A stretch of DNA of 64,000 nucleotides from Cellulomonas denverensis (GTDB taxonomy: Bacteria > Actinomycetota > Actinomycetes > Actinomycetales > Cellulomonadaceae), in assembly GCF_012396125.1 (NCBI RefSeq), contig NZ_JAAXOX010000001.1:248001-312000 (forward strand), given 5' to 3'. The notes beneath the pieces were generated by a model. The model was not told where the DNA came from and did no database searches. It worked only from the letters and a program-made list of their open reading frames with translations. A program made the position numbers and the translations under genes. Below are positions 26,847-34,691 of this stretch, in pieces. Position 1 is the stretch's first letter, and each line of letters starts with the position of its first letter.

Positions 26847-27464
26847 ATGACCGACACCCCCGCCCCGCCCCGGTTCAGCGCCGAGGCCCGCCGCTCGCTC
26901 TACGACAGCCGGGTCCTGGTGCTGGACGGCCCGCTCGACGACGACAACGGCACCCTGCTCAGCACCCAGCTGATCGCGCTGGCCACCGCCGACCCCGGCA
27001 CCGACATCGCGCTGTGGATCCACTCCCCCGGTGGCTCGGTGCCCGCGATGCTGGCGATCCGGGACCTGATCCGCCTGGTGCCCTGCGACGTGTCCACCCT
27101 GGCCCTGGGCATCGCCTACTCGGCCGGCCAGTTCCTGCTGTCCTCCGGCACCCCGGGCAAGCGCCGCGCCCTGCCGCACGCCCGGGTGCTGATGCACCAG
27201 GGGTCGGCGGGCATCGGCGGCACCGCGGTGGACGTCGAACTGCAGGCCGACGACCTGCGGCACACCCGGGACACCGTGCTCGGCCTGATCGCCGAGGACA
27301 CCGGCCAGCCGCTGGACCGGGTGTTCGAGGACAGCCTGCACGATCGCTGGTACACCGCCGCCGAGGCCCGCGACTACGGCTTCATCGACCAGATCGTCAA
27401 CGACTTCGGCCAGCTCCGGCCGCAGCGCCCGCGCGGGCTGGCCGGGTTCGGGGGCGTGGCATGA
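26847..27464 (+). CDS. ATP-dependent Clp protease proteolytic subunit (active-site Ser present)
   Basis: A 205-residue ClpP-family serine peptidase. Clp peptidases form tetradecameric chambers that degrade proteins unfolded by ClpX or ClpC. The triad regions are HSPGGSV (59-65), GIAYSAG with nucleophile S92, VLMHQG with H117, and the HDRWYTAAEARDYGFID acid region. The pair with the next gene is separate from the usual tig-clpP1-clpP2-clpX locus. Together with the PopR-like neighbour it resembles the conditional clpP3/clpP4 operon of Streptomyces. The ATG at 26847 was chosen as first in-frame ATG at the domain start. Coupled to the next gene by a 4-base overlap. Confidence 0.93.
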   Translation: MTDTPAPPRFSAEARRSLYDSRVLVLDGPLDDDNGTLLSTQLIALATADPGTDIALWIHSPGGSVPAMLAIRDLIRLVPCDVSTLALGIAYSAGQFLLSSGTPGKRRALPHARVLMHQGSAGIGGTAVDVELQADDLRHTRDTVLGLIAEDTGQPLDRVFEDSLHDRWYTAAEARDYGFIDQIVNDFGQLRPQRPRGLAGFGGVA

Positions 27465-28048
27465 GCAGCTACACCATCCCGAACGTGATCGCCCAGCACC
27501 CGCGCGGCGAGCGGATCATGGACGTCTACTCCCACCTGCTCACCGAGCGGATCGTCTACCTGGGCACCGCCCTGGACGCTGGGGTGGCGAACACCCTGAT
27601 CGCCCAGCTGCTGCACCTGGAGGCGGACGCCCCGGACCGGGAGATCCAGCTCTACATCAACTGCGAGGGCGGCGACCCGTCCGCGATGCTCGCGGTCTAC
27701 GACACGATGCGCTACATCCGGGCCGAGGTGGCCACCGCCTGTGTCGGCCAGGCCGTCGCGGTCGGCGCGGTGCTGCTGGCCGCCGGTGCACCGGGGAAGC
27801 GCTCCGCCCTGCCGCACGCCCGGGTGGTGCTGCACCAACCGGTCGCCCAGGGCCGCGGCGCCATCCCGGACCTGATCCTGGCCGCCGACGAGGTGGTGCG
27901 GATCCGGTCGGAGATGGAGGGCATCCTGGCCGAGCACACCGGGCAGAGCGTGGAGCGGCTGCGCGCGGACACCGACCACGACCGGGTGTTCACCGCCGCG
28001 GCGGCGCAGGAGTACGGGCTGATCGACCAGGTGATCGACCGGCGGTGA
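27461..28048 (+). CDS. ClpP paralog lacking the catalytic serine
   Basis: This 195-residue protein has the ClpP fold throughout: ERIVYLGTALD, EIQLYINCEGGDP, HARVVLHQP and an acid-region DHDRVFTAAAAQEYGLIDQV. In place of the nucleophile motif G-Q-A-A-S-M-G-A it has GQAVAVGA, so the serine position is A100. H125 and the Asp region remain. The usual NSPGGSV oxyanion loop is NCEGGDP. It is therefore probably a structural, inactive (ClpR-like) ring subunit assembled with the active ClpP encoded just upstream. ATGA overlap with that gene supports stoichiometric production. Confidence 0.9.
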   Translation: MSSYTIPNVIAQHPRGERIMDVYSHLLTERIVYLGTALDAGVANTLIAQLLHLEADAPDREIQLYINCEGGDPSAMLAVYDTMRYIRAEVATACVGQAVAVGAVLLAAGAPGKRSALPHARVVLHQPVAQGRGAIPDLILAADEVVRIRSEMEGILAEHTGQSVERLRADTDHDRVFTAAAAQEYGLIDQVIDRR

Positions 28049-28051
28049 GAC

Positions 28052-28381
28052 TCAGGCAGCCAGGCCGAAGGGTGCCGCGAGCACCGTCGCGGCCGGCGCC
28101 GCCGGGGCGCGCAGGTCCTGGGCCACCCCGGTGGTCAGGTCCAGCAGGCTCACCCCCAGCGCTCCGGCCACCGCCGCGATCATCTCGCTGGACGGGTCCT
28201 TGACCCCACGCTCCATCTCGGACAGGTACTGCGGGGACACTCCGGCCCGCTCCGCGGTCTCCCCGAGGGTCTCGCCGCGCTGGTGCCGCAGCCGGCGCAG
28301 CCGCAGGCCGAGCAACTCACGCCACAGGGGCTCGCGCCCGCGGCGGATCGGGGTGACGGGGCGCGCGGTGGTGGCGGTCAT
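28052..28381 (-). CDS. PopR-like XRE-family regulator with C-terminal LAA
   Basis: A 109-residue Cro/CI-type HTH protein. The HTH (about 24-82) reads LRLRRLRHQRGETLGETAER, AGVSPQYLSEMERGVKDPSS, EMIAAVAGALGVSLLDL. It strongly resembles PopR of Streptomyces, the activator of clpP3-clpP4, whose C-terminal alanines mark it for ClpP1/ClpP2 degradation. This protein also ends in FGLAA. It is convergent with the clpP pair, separated by three bases. A CTGC(T)-N3-GGCAG box lies upstream of it, matching the boxes upstream of clpP. Role is inferred from family and context. Confidence 0.8.
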   Translation of the reverse strand: MTATTARPVTPIRRGREPLWRELLGLRLRRLRHQRGETLGETAERAGVSPQYLSEMERGVKDPSSEMIAAVAGALGVSLLDLTTGVAQDLRAPAAPAATVLAAPFGLAA

Positions 28382-28405
28382 GCCTCACGGTAGGCCGGGA
28401 GCGGG

Positions 28406-28432
28406 CGGCGCGGGCCGGGGTTCTGCTCTGGG
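28406..28432 (+). repeat. 27-bp direct repeat, copy 1
   Basis: This stretch recurs at 29994-30020 with a single mismatch (C for G at position 21 of the repeat). Copies flank the divergent tetR/SDR cassette. Copy 1 overlaps the PopR-like operator upstream of the XRE gene. Confidence 0.85.
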
Positions 28433-28437
28433 CAGAG
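28421..28437. promoter_or_regulatory. PopR-like box upstream of the XRE regulator
   Basis: TTCTGCT-CTG-GGCAGAG is a near-perfect dyad (arms TTCTGC/GGCAGA with N3-type spacing). It lies 40-56 bases upstream of the PopR-like start and shares the core CTGC(C/T)-N3-GGCAG with the two boxes before the clpP operon. As I recall, the Streptomyces PopR site is TTCTGCC-N3-GGCAGAA; this needs checking. Confidence 0.6.
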
Positions 28438-28442
28438 CGGGA

Positions 28443-29021
28443 TCAGAGCGCCAGACTCCCGAGCCCGGATCGCACCCGGGCGAGCTCCCGGTCGGCGAGC
28501 GCCGCCCAGCCCGCACCGTCCGGGTCGTCGGCGATCCAGCACAGGAACGTCCGGTCGAGCGCCAGCCGGCCGATCGCCGCACACAGCGCGGCGACATCGG
28601 CGCTCTCTCCCCGGGCCCGGAGCGCGGCATCGATCGCCTCGGTCAGGCCGCTGAGCTTGAGCAGTTCGCGCTCGCGCAGTTCCGGATGGGCATCGATCAC
28701 CCGCTGCCGGCGGCGGGCCCAGTCGTGCCGCTCCGGGCCGAACAGCTGGTCCGCCGACCGCAGCCCGGCGGCGACCGCTGCCATCGGGTCGTCGTCCGCG
28801 GGTGCGGCGGCGATGGCGTCGGCGACCAGGCGGCTCAGGGTCTGCTCCCGGTCGAAGAGCACCTCGCGCTTGTCCGTGAAGTGCCGGAAGAAGGTGCTCT
28901 TGGCCAGTCCGGCGCGCTCGGCGATCTCCGCGGCGGTGGTGTCCGGGTATCCGCGCTCCACGAACAGGTCGAGGGCCGCGCGCTGCAGTCGCTCCCGCGC
29001 TCCGGGTTCCCATCGGGCCAT
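28443..29021 (-). CDS. TetR-family transcriptional regulator
   Basis: This 192-residue regulator (ATG 29021; an ATG three codons upstream at 29030 is possible) has a TetR HTH near its N-terminus: ERLQRAALDLFVERGYPDTT, AAEIAERAGLAKSTFFRHFT, DKREVLFDRE. The start at 29021 is favoured because AGGA lies at usable distance; at 29030 the ribosome site would abut the codon. It is divergent from the SDR-type gene, and a 16-bp-arm palindrome fills the short promoter gap. Such pairs usually work as repressor and repressed enzyme gene. Confidence 0.92.
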   Translation of the reverse strand: MARWEPGARERLQRAALDLFVERGYPDTTAAEIAERAGLAKSTFFRHFTDKREVLFDREQTLSRLVADAIAAAPADDDPMAAVAAGLRSADQLFGPERHDWARRRQRVIDAHPELRERELLKLSGLTEAIDAALRARGESADVAALCAAIGRLALDRTFLCWIADDPDGAGWAALADRELARVRSGLGSLAL

Positions 29022-29036
29022 GCCGGACATCCTAGT

Positions 29037-29087
29037 TGACGAGACTTGGTCCTATCAGGTCTATAGTGATGGGACCAAGTCTCGTCA
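29037..29087. promoter_or_regulatory. Divergent promoter with 16-bp-arm operator
   Basis: TGACGAGACTTGGTCC (29037-29052) and its exact reverse complement (29072-29087) flank a 19-base centre. On the plus strand a -35-like TTGACG (29036-29041) and -10-like TATAGT (29062-29067) lie within it, at a long 20-base spacing. The palindrome spans the shared control region of tetR and the SDR gene and is almost certainly the TetR operator, possibly two overlapping sites. Confidence 0.8.
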
Positions 29088-29104
29088 TCGGAAGAAGGAT
29101 CCTC

Positions 29105-29980
29105 ATGCGCCTGCTCGTCACCGGGGCCTCCGGCTGGATCGGCCGCCACCTCGTCCCCCTGCTCCAGCACGACGGGCACCAGGTCGTCGGCCTGGCCCGA
29201 TCCGCCGAGTCCGCCGCCCGGATGACCGCCGCGGGAGTCGAGCCGCTGCCCGGCGACCTGACCGACACCTCCCTGCTGCGCGACGCGGCCGAGCGCACCG
29301 ACGGGGTGGTCCACCTGGCCTACCGGCACGACTTCGACCACTTCGCCGAGGCGGGCACGCTGGACGCCGCCGCCGTGGCAGCCTTCGCCGCCGCTCTGAC
29401 GGGCACCGGCAAGCCCCTGGTGATCGCCTCGGGCACCCCGGCGATGCCAGGACGGCTCGCCACCGAGGCAGACTGGGCCACCGGGGGCCCGACCGGCGCC
29501 CGCGGCCGGGTCGCCCGGACCGTGGTGGACCTGGCAGACCGCGATGTCCGCGGTGTCGTGGTGCGGCTGCCCCGCTCGGTGCACGGACCCGGCGATCAGG
29601 GCTTCGTCACCTGGCTGGCCCGGATCGCCCAGCAGGCCGGCCTCTCCGGTTACCCCGGGGACGGCTCCGCCCGCTGGCCCGCGGTCCACGTCGACGACGC
29701 CGCGCAGGTGTTCCGCTTCGCCGTGGCGGCAGCGGCACCCGGCACCGTGCTGCACGCGGTCGGCGACCAGGGCATCCCGGTGCGCGAGATCGCGGCGGCG
29801 CTCGCCGACCGCCTGGGACTGCCCTCCGGCACCCGATCGGCGCAGGAGATCGGCTTCCTCGGCCTGATGATGACCGTGGATCAGCCCGCCTCCGGTGCCG
29901 CCACCGACGCGCTGACCGGCCGCCGCCCGGCCGGCGCCGGTCTGCTCGCCGACATCGCGGCGGGGTACTACGACCTCTGA
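29105..29980 (+). CDS. NAD(P)-dependent epimerase/SDR-family oxidoreductase
   Basis: The 291-residue protein is an extended/atypical short-chain dehydrogenase. It opens with RLLVTGASGWIGRHLVPLLQ, the G-x-x-G-x-x-G nucleotide site, followed by GLARS (residues 31-35), DLTDTSLL and a VVHLAYRHDF strand. The usual Y-x-x-x-K catalytic pair is not evident: the equivalent region has GARGRVARTVVDLADRDVRG. It may therefore be an atypical member of unknown substrate. AAGGA precedes the ATG at 29105. It is divergently transcribed from a TetR gene across a long palindrome. Confidence 0.88.
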   Translation: MRLLVTGASGWIGRHLVPLLQHDGHQVVGLARSAESAARMTAAGVEPLPGDLTDTSLLRDAAERTDGVVHLAYRHDFDHFAEAGTLDAAAVAAFAAALTGTGKPLVIASGTPAMPGRLATEADWATGGPTGARGRVARTVVDLADRDVRGVVVRLPRSVHGPGDQGFVTWLARIAQQAGLSGYPGDGSARWPAVHVDDAAQVFRFAVAAAAPGTVLHAVGDQGIPVREIAAALADRLGLPSGTRSAQEIGFLGLMMTVDQPASGAATDALTGRRPAGAGLLADIAAGYYDL

Positions 29981-30322
29981 GACGCGGGGCGGACGGCGCG
30001 GGCCGGGGTTCTGGTCTGGGCGGCGGAACGACCGGCCCTGCCCTCAGGCGGTCGCCGCGCGCTGGGCGACCACCCCCACCATGCCCGCTCCTCCGCCCGG
30101 TTGATCACCGGGTCTGGGTAGGCGGACCGGCGCCGATCGGGGCGGTCCCGGCACCCCCTGTTCTGCCGGTCCACCACTCAGCCATGGCGCCGCGCACCCT
30201 CGTTCTGCCGATAACCTCCCCCCAGCGTCGCGGTCCGGCCGCACGGCCGGGTGCCGCCCGGCCATCATGTCCCGGTCTGTGGCGGCACCCGCACCGAGAC
30301 CCCCGACCGACGGGACGGCACC
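29981..30322. other. Intergenic region before the amino-acid permease
   Basis: About 340 bases without a convincing gene. It contains direct-repeat copy 2 (29994-30020) and two GTTCTGCCG half-sites (30160-30168, 30202-30210), the second leading into a -10-like GATAAC (30209-30214). No hairpin terminator was evident. Confidence 0.6.
29994..30020 (+). repeat. 27-bp direct repeat, copy 2
   Basis: Near-identical copy of 28406-28432 (26 of 27 bases). Here the PopR-like dyad is degraded (TTCTGGT-CTG-GGCGG). It begins 14 bases after the SDR stop. Confidence 0.85.
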
Positions 30323-31786
30323 GTGACCCAGAGGACCGACGGCACTGCGGACCTGCAGACCGGCGAGGACGGCGAGCAGCTGCAGCGCGGGCTCACCAAC
30401 CGCCACATCCAGCTGATCGCGATCGGCGGCGCGATCGGCACCGGGCTGTTCCTGGGCTCCGGGCGCACCATCTCGCTGGCCGGGCCGTCGGTGCTGCTGG
30501 TCTACGCGGTGCTCGGCTTCATGCTGTTCTTCGTCATGCGGGCGATGGGCGAGCTGCTGCTGTCCAACCTCAAGTACCGCTCGTTCCGGGATATGGCGGC
30601 GGACATCATCGGGCCCTGGGCCGGGTTCGTCACCGGATGGACCTACTGGTTCTGCTGGATCGTGACCGGGATCGCCGACGTGGTGGCGGTGGCCGGTTAC
30701 GTGGCCTACTGGTGGCCGGACCTGCCCCGGTGGATCGCGGCGGTGCTGCTGATCGTGGTGCTGCTGGTGCTGAACCTGGTGGCGGTGGCGCTGTTCGGCG
30801 AGCTGGAGTTCTGGTTCGCCCTGGTCAAGATCATCGCGATCGTCGCGCTGATCGTGGCCGGCCTGGTGCTGGTGGCCCTGGCGTTCTCGGACACCGACGG
30901 CACCACCGCCCGGGTCGCCAATCTGTGGGAGCACGGCGGGTTCTTCCCGCAGGGGCTGCGCGGCTTCATCGCCGGGTTCCAGATCGCGGCCTTCGCCTTC
31001 GTCGGGATCGAGCTGGTCGGCACCACCGCCGCCGAGACCAAGGACCCCGAGCGCACCCTGCCCCGCGCGATCAACTCCATCCCACTGCGGATCGCACTGT
31101 TCTACCTGGGCGCGCTGGCCGTGATCATGATGGTGATCCCGTGGGACCGGATCGACCCGGAGACCAGCCCGTTCGTCACGATGTTCGCGATGACCGGGAT
31201 GCCCGCGGTCGGCGGGATCATCAACCTGGTGGTGCTGACCTCGGCGGCGTCCTCGGCGAACTCCGGGATGTTCTCCACCTCCCGGATGCTGTTCGGCCTG
31301 GCGGACGACCGGATGGCGCCCCGGTCGTTCGGCCGGCTGTCCAGCCACCACGTGCCGGCCCGCGGGCTGATGTTCTCCTGCGCCTGCCTGGTGCCCGGGG
31401 TGGTGCTGCTGTACGCCGGGACCTCGGTGATGCAGGCGTTCACGCTGGTGACGACGGTGGCCACCCTGATGTTCGTCGTGGTGTGGACGATGATCCTGGC
31501 CTGCTACCTGGTGTACCGCCGCCGGTCGCCGGAGCTGCACGCGGCCTCGACGTTCAAGATGCCCGGCGGCCCGGTGATGTGCTGGGTGGTGCTGGCGTTC
31601 TTCGCCTTCCTGGTCGGCGCGCTCGCCCTGGACCCGGACACCCGCCGGGCGATGGTGATGCTGCCGATCTGGTTCGCGGTGCTGGCGATCGCCTGGTGGA
31701 CGATGCGCCGCCGCGGGGTGGCGGACTCGATCCAGGCGTCGGTCACCCTCGGGGCGCTGGGGGCGCGCGAGTCCGAGTCCGAGTGA
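30323..31786 (+). CDS. Amino-acid permease (APC family, CycA-like)
   Basis: A 487-residue, twelve-helix transporter of the amino-acid transporter (AAT) branch of APC. The signature LTNRHIQLIAIGGAIGTGLF opens helix 1. Further family blocks are SLAGPSVLLVYAVLGFMLFF, VMRAMGELLLSN, YRSFRDMAADIIGPWAGF and VGIELVGTTAAETKDPERTL. Similarity to D-serine/D-alanine/glycine transporter CycA is strong in these motifs, but substrates cannot be fixed. The start is GTG 30323 (the open frame reaches 30251 without homology). It stands alone, 28 bases upstream of metG. Confidence 0.93.
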   Translation: MTQRTDGTADLQTGEDGEQLQRGLTNRHIQLIAIGGAIGTGLFLGSGRTISLAGPSVLLVYAVLGFMLFFVMRAMGELLLSNLKYRSFRDMAADIIGPWAGFVTGWTYWFCWIVTGIADVVAVAGYVAYWWPDLPRWIAAVLLIVVLLVLNLVAVALFGELEFWFALVKIIAIVALIVAGLVLVALAFSDTDGTTARVANLWEHGGFFPQGLRGFIAGFQIAAFAFVGIELVGTTAAETKDPERTLPRAINSIPLRIALFYLGALAVIMMVIPWDRIDPETSPFVTMFAMTGMPAVGGIINLVVLTSAASSANSGMFSTSRMLFGLADDRMAPRSFGRLSSHHVPARGLMFSCACLVPGVVLLYAGTSVMQAFTLVTTVATLMFVVVWTMILACYLVYRRRSPELHAASTFKMPGGPVMCWVVLAFFAFLVGALALDPDTRRAMVMLPIWFAVLAIAWWTMRRRGVADSIQASVTLGALGARESESE

Positions 31787-31813
31787 GCGCCGCCGGTCAC
31801 TAAGATCGTCGGC

Positions 31814-33598
31814 ATGTCCCACATCCTCAGCGCAGTCGCCTGGCCGTATGCCAACGGTCCGCGGCACATCGGTCATGTCGCCGGATTCGGCGTTCCCTCC
31901 GACGTGTTCAGCCGGTACATGCGCATGGCGGGGCACGACGTGCTGATGGTCTCCGGCACCGACGAGCACGGCACGCCGATCCTGGTGCAGGCCGAGCAGG
32001 AGGGCGTCTCCCCGCAGGAGCTCGCCGACCGGTACAACCGCGTCATCGTCGAGGACCTGACCCAGCTCGGCCTGTCCTACGACCTGTTCACCCGGACCAC
32101 CACCCGCAACCACTACGCCGTGGTGCAGGAGATGTTCCGGACCGTGCACAAGAACGGCTACATGGTCGAGCAGACCACGATGGGCGCGATCAGCCCGTCC
32201 ACCGGCCGCACCCTGCCGGACCGCTACATCGAGGGCACCTGCCCGATCTGCGGCTATGACGGCGCCCGCGGCGACCAGTGCGACAACTGCGGCAACCAGC
32301 TGGACGCGATCGACCTGATCAACCCGAAGTCCCGGATCAACGGCGAGACACCGACGTTCGTCGAGTCCAACCACTTCTTCCTGGACCTGCCCGCGTTCGT
32401 GGACGCGCTCGGCGACTGGCTGCGCACCCGGACCAACTGGCGGCCGAACGTCCTGAAGTTCTCGCTGAACCTGCTGGACGACGTCCGGCCGCGGGCGATG
32501 ACCCGGGACATCGACTGGGGCATCCCGGTGCCGCTGGAGGGCTGGGAGTCTAACCCGAACAAGCGGCTGTACGTCTGGTTCGACGCGGTGATCGGCTACC
32601 TGTCCGCCTCGATCGAGTGGGCGCGGCGCAGCGGGGACCCGGAGGCCTGGCGGCAGTTCTGGACCGACCCGCAGGCGCTGTCCTACTACTTCATGGGCAA
32701 GGACAACATCACCTTCCACTCCCAGATCTGGCCGGCCGAGCTGCTCGGCTACACCGGCGGCGGGTCGAAGGGCGGCACCCCGGGCCCGTACGGGAACCTG
32801 AACCTGCCCACCGAGGTGGTCTCCAGCGAGTTCCTCACCATGGAGGGCAAGCAGTTCTCCTCCAGCCGCGGCGTGGTGATCTACGTGCGCGACATGCTCT
32901 CCCGCTACCAGCCGGATGCGCTGCGCTACTACATCTCCACCGCCGGCCCGGAGAGCCAGGACGCCGACTTCACCTGGGCCGACTTCAAGCGCCGCACCAA
33001 CGACGAGCTGGTCGCCGGCTGGGGCAACCTGGTCAACCGGACCGCGAGCATGGTGCACAAGAACTTCGGCGCGATCCCCGAGCCCGGCACCCGCCAGCCG
33101 GTGGACGAGGCGCTGCTCGCCCAGACCACCACCGCCTTCGGCCGGGTCGGCGAGCTGATCGGCACCCACCGGCACCGCGCCGCGATCGGCGAGGCGATGC
33201 GGATGGTGCAGGAGGCCAACCGGTACGTCTCGGAGACCGAGCCGTGGAAGCTCAAGACCGACCCGGACCGGCTCGCCACCGTGCTGCACACCACCAGCCA
33301 GGCGGTCAGCGACCTGAACACGCTGCTGTCGCCGTTCCTGCCGCACTCGGCCCAGCAGGTGCACGAGGCGCTGGGCGGCACCGGCACCGTCTCCCCGCTG
33401 CCCCGGATCGACGAGGTCACCGACCTGGACGACCCGAGCCGGCAGTACCCGGTGATCACCGGCGACTACTCCGCCGTGCCCGGGTGGGAGCCGCGGCCGG
33501 TGGTGCCGGGCACCCCGGTGGCCAAGCCGACGCCGGTGTTCACCAAGCTGGACGACGACATGGTCGAGGCCGAGCTCGACCGCCTGCGCCAGGCCTGA
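31814..33598 (+). CDS. metG: Methionyl-tRNA synthetase
   Basis: MetRS charges tRNA-Met. The 594-residue product has the HIGH motif at HIGH (residues 18-21, in [16 protein letters not shown]) and a four-cysteine zinc knuckle [18 protein letters not shown]. The KMSKS-equivalent loop is [12 protein letters not shown], a known variant form. The anticodon-binding helical domain fills the C-terminus, with no appended tRNA-binding OB domain. tatD follows with a one-base overlap (TGATG), and the rpf, rsmA and ispE genes follow in the same direction, the conserved actinobacterial order. Confidence 0.98.
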   Translation: MSHILSAVAWPYANGPRHIGHVAGFGVPSDVFSRYMRMAGHDVLMVSGTDEHGTPILVQAEQEGVSPQELADRYNRVIVEDLTQLGLSYDLFTRTTTRNHYAVVQEMFRTVHKNGYMVEQTTMGAISPSTGRTLPDRYIEGTCPICGYDGARGDQCDNCGNQLDAIDLINPKSRINGETPTFVESNHFFLDLPAFVDALGDWLRTRTNWRPNVLKFSLNLLDDVRPRAMTRDIDWGIPVPLEGWESNPNKRLYVWFDAVIGYLSASIEWARRSGDPEAWRQFWTDPQALSYYFMGKDNITFHSQIWPAELLGYTGGGSKGGTPGPYGNLNLPTEVVSSEFLTMEGKQFSSSRGVVIYVRDMLSRYQPDALRYYISTAGPESQDADFTWADFKRRTNDELVAGWGNLVNRTASMVHKNFGAIPEPGTRQPVDEALLAQTTTAFGRVGELIGTHRHRAAIGEAMRMVQEANRYVSETEPWKLKTDPDRLATVLHTTSQAVSDLNTLLSPFLPHSAQQVHEALGGTGTVSPLPRIDEVTDLDDPSRQYPVITGDYSAVPGWEPRPVVPGTPVAKPTPVFTKLDDDMVEAELDRLRQA

Positions 33599-34554
33599 TG
33601 TCCCGCAAGCGCCGGGAACCGGGCTGGCCCGCAGCCCCGGAGCCGCTGCCGAGCCCCGTCCCGGACAACCACACCCACCTTGAGTCGGTGCTGGGGGTCC
33701 GGGAGGAGCCCGGCCCGGCGACCCTGGACCAGCACCTGGACCTGGCCGCCTCGGTCGGGGTGCCGCGGATGGTCCAGGTCGGCTGCGACCTGGACGCGGT
33801 CGCCTGGACCGATGCCGTGCTGCGGGCCGACGCCGGGGAGCAGGTCATCGCCCCGGTGCCGCTGCGGGCCGGTCGCCGGGCGCTGCTGGGGGCGGTGGCG
33901 ATCCACCCGAACGAGGCGGTGCTGCACGCCGGGGTGCACGAGGTCGCCCCGGACGGCCTGGACCCGGACCCCCGGCCCCGGCACGCCACCTCGCTGGACG
34001 ACGCCCTGGCCGCGGTCGAGCAGGTCGCGCGGGGCAACGACCGGGTGCGCGCGATCGGCGAGACCGGCCTGGACTTCTTCCGGGCCGGTCCGCGTGGGCG
34101 AGCGGTGCAGCGGGAGGCATTCCGGGCGCACATCGCGCTGGCGAAGGAGCTGGGCCTGGCGCTGCAGATCCACGACCGGGACGCGCACCAGGACGTGGTG
34201 GAGCTGCTGCGCCGGGACGGCGCCCCGGAACGCACCGTCTTCCACTGCTTCTCCGGCGGCCCCGCGCTGGCCGAGGTGTGCGCCGCCGAGGGCTGGTTCG
34301 CCTCCTTCGCCGGGCCGGTGACCTTCGGGGCGAACGACGACCTGCGGGCGGCGCTGCGCCGGATGCCGCCGGACCTGGTGCTGGTGGAGACCGATGCGCC
34401 GTACCTGACCGCGCACCCGCTGCGCGGCCGCCCGAACGCGCCGTATCTGGTCCCGCTGACGGTGCGGCGGATCGCAGCCGAGCTGGGCGAGGACCTGGAC
34501 GCCGTGTGCCGGCGGCTGACGACCACCACCGAACGGGTCTACGGCACCTGGTGA
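33598..34554 (+). CDS. tatD: TatD-family metal-dependent DNase
   Basis: The 318-residue TIM-barrel hydrolase shows the TatD metal ligands. These are the N-terminal DNHTHLES pair of histidines, VAIHPNEA, glutamate in AIGETGLDFF, QIHDRDAH, TVFHCFSGG and the acid in LVETDAPYL. The family includes 3'-5' exonucleases and D-aminoacyl-tRNA deacylase-like members. Its ATG overlaps the metG stop by one base. A Pro-rich 20-residue N-terminal extension precedes the barrel. Confidence 0.95.
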   Translation: MSRKRREPGWPAAPEPLPSPVPDNHTHLESVLGVREEPGPATLDQHLDLAASVGVPRMVQVGCDLDAVAWTDAVLRADAGEQVIAPVPLRAGRRALLGAVAIHPNEAVLHAGVHEVAPDGLDPDPRPRHATSLDDALAAVEQVARGNDRVRAIGETGLDFFRAGPRGRAVQREAFRAHIALAKELGLALQIHDRDAHQDVVELLRRDGAPERTVFHCFSGGPALAEVCAAEGWFASFAGPVTFGANDDLRAALRRMPPDLVLVETDAPYLTAHPLRGRPNAPYLVPLTVRRIAAELGEDLDAVCRRLTTTTERVYGTW

Positions 34555-34630
34555 CGACCTCTCCGGTCCACGGTTCGGCCCCGGACGTCACCCGGTCGGG
34601 GCCCGTGGGCGGTCATGGGGTGTTCTCCCG

Positions 34631-34646
34631 GTCACGAATCGGTTAC
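34631..34646. promoter_or_regulatory. MtrA-like box upstream of the first rpf-type gene
   Basis: GTCAC-GAATCG-GTTAC; on the minus strand a direct repeat of GTNAC (GTAAC-N6-GTGAC). It lies 46-61 bases before the GTG start. The identical layout occurs before the second rpf gene. MtrA of actinobacteria binds GTNAC-type direct repeats before cell-wall hydrolase and rpf genes. Confidence 0.6.
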
Positions 34647-34691
34647 GGTCGTCGCTAGTTCCGACTTCCCCCTCCCGTTGGAGTCCCGCGC

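Noticed and set aside
30160..30210. PopR operator from two GTTCTGCCG half-sites
   Set aside because: Both half-sites point the same way, 42 bp apart, without the GGCAGAA partner. Noted only in the intergenic entry.
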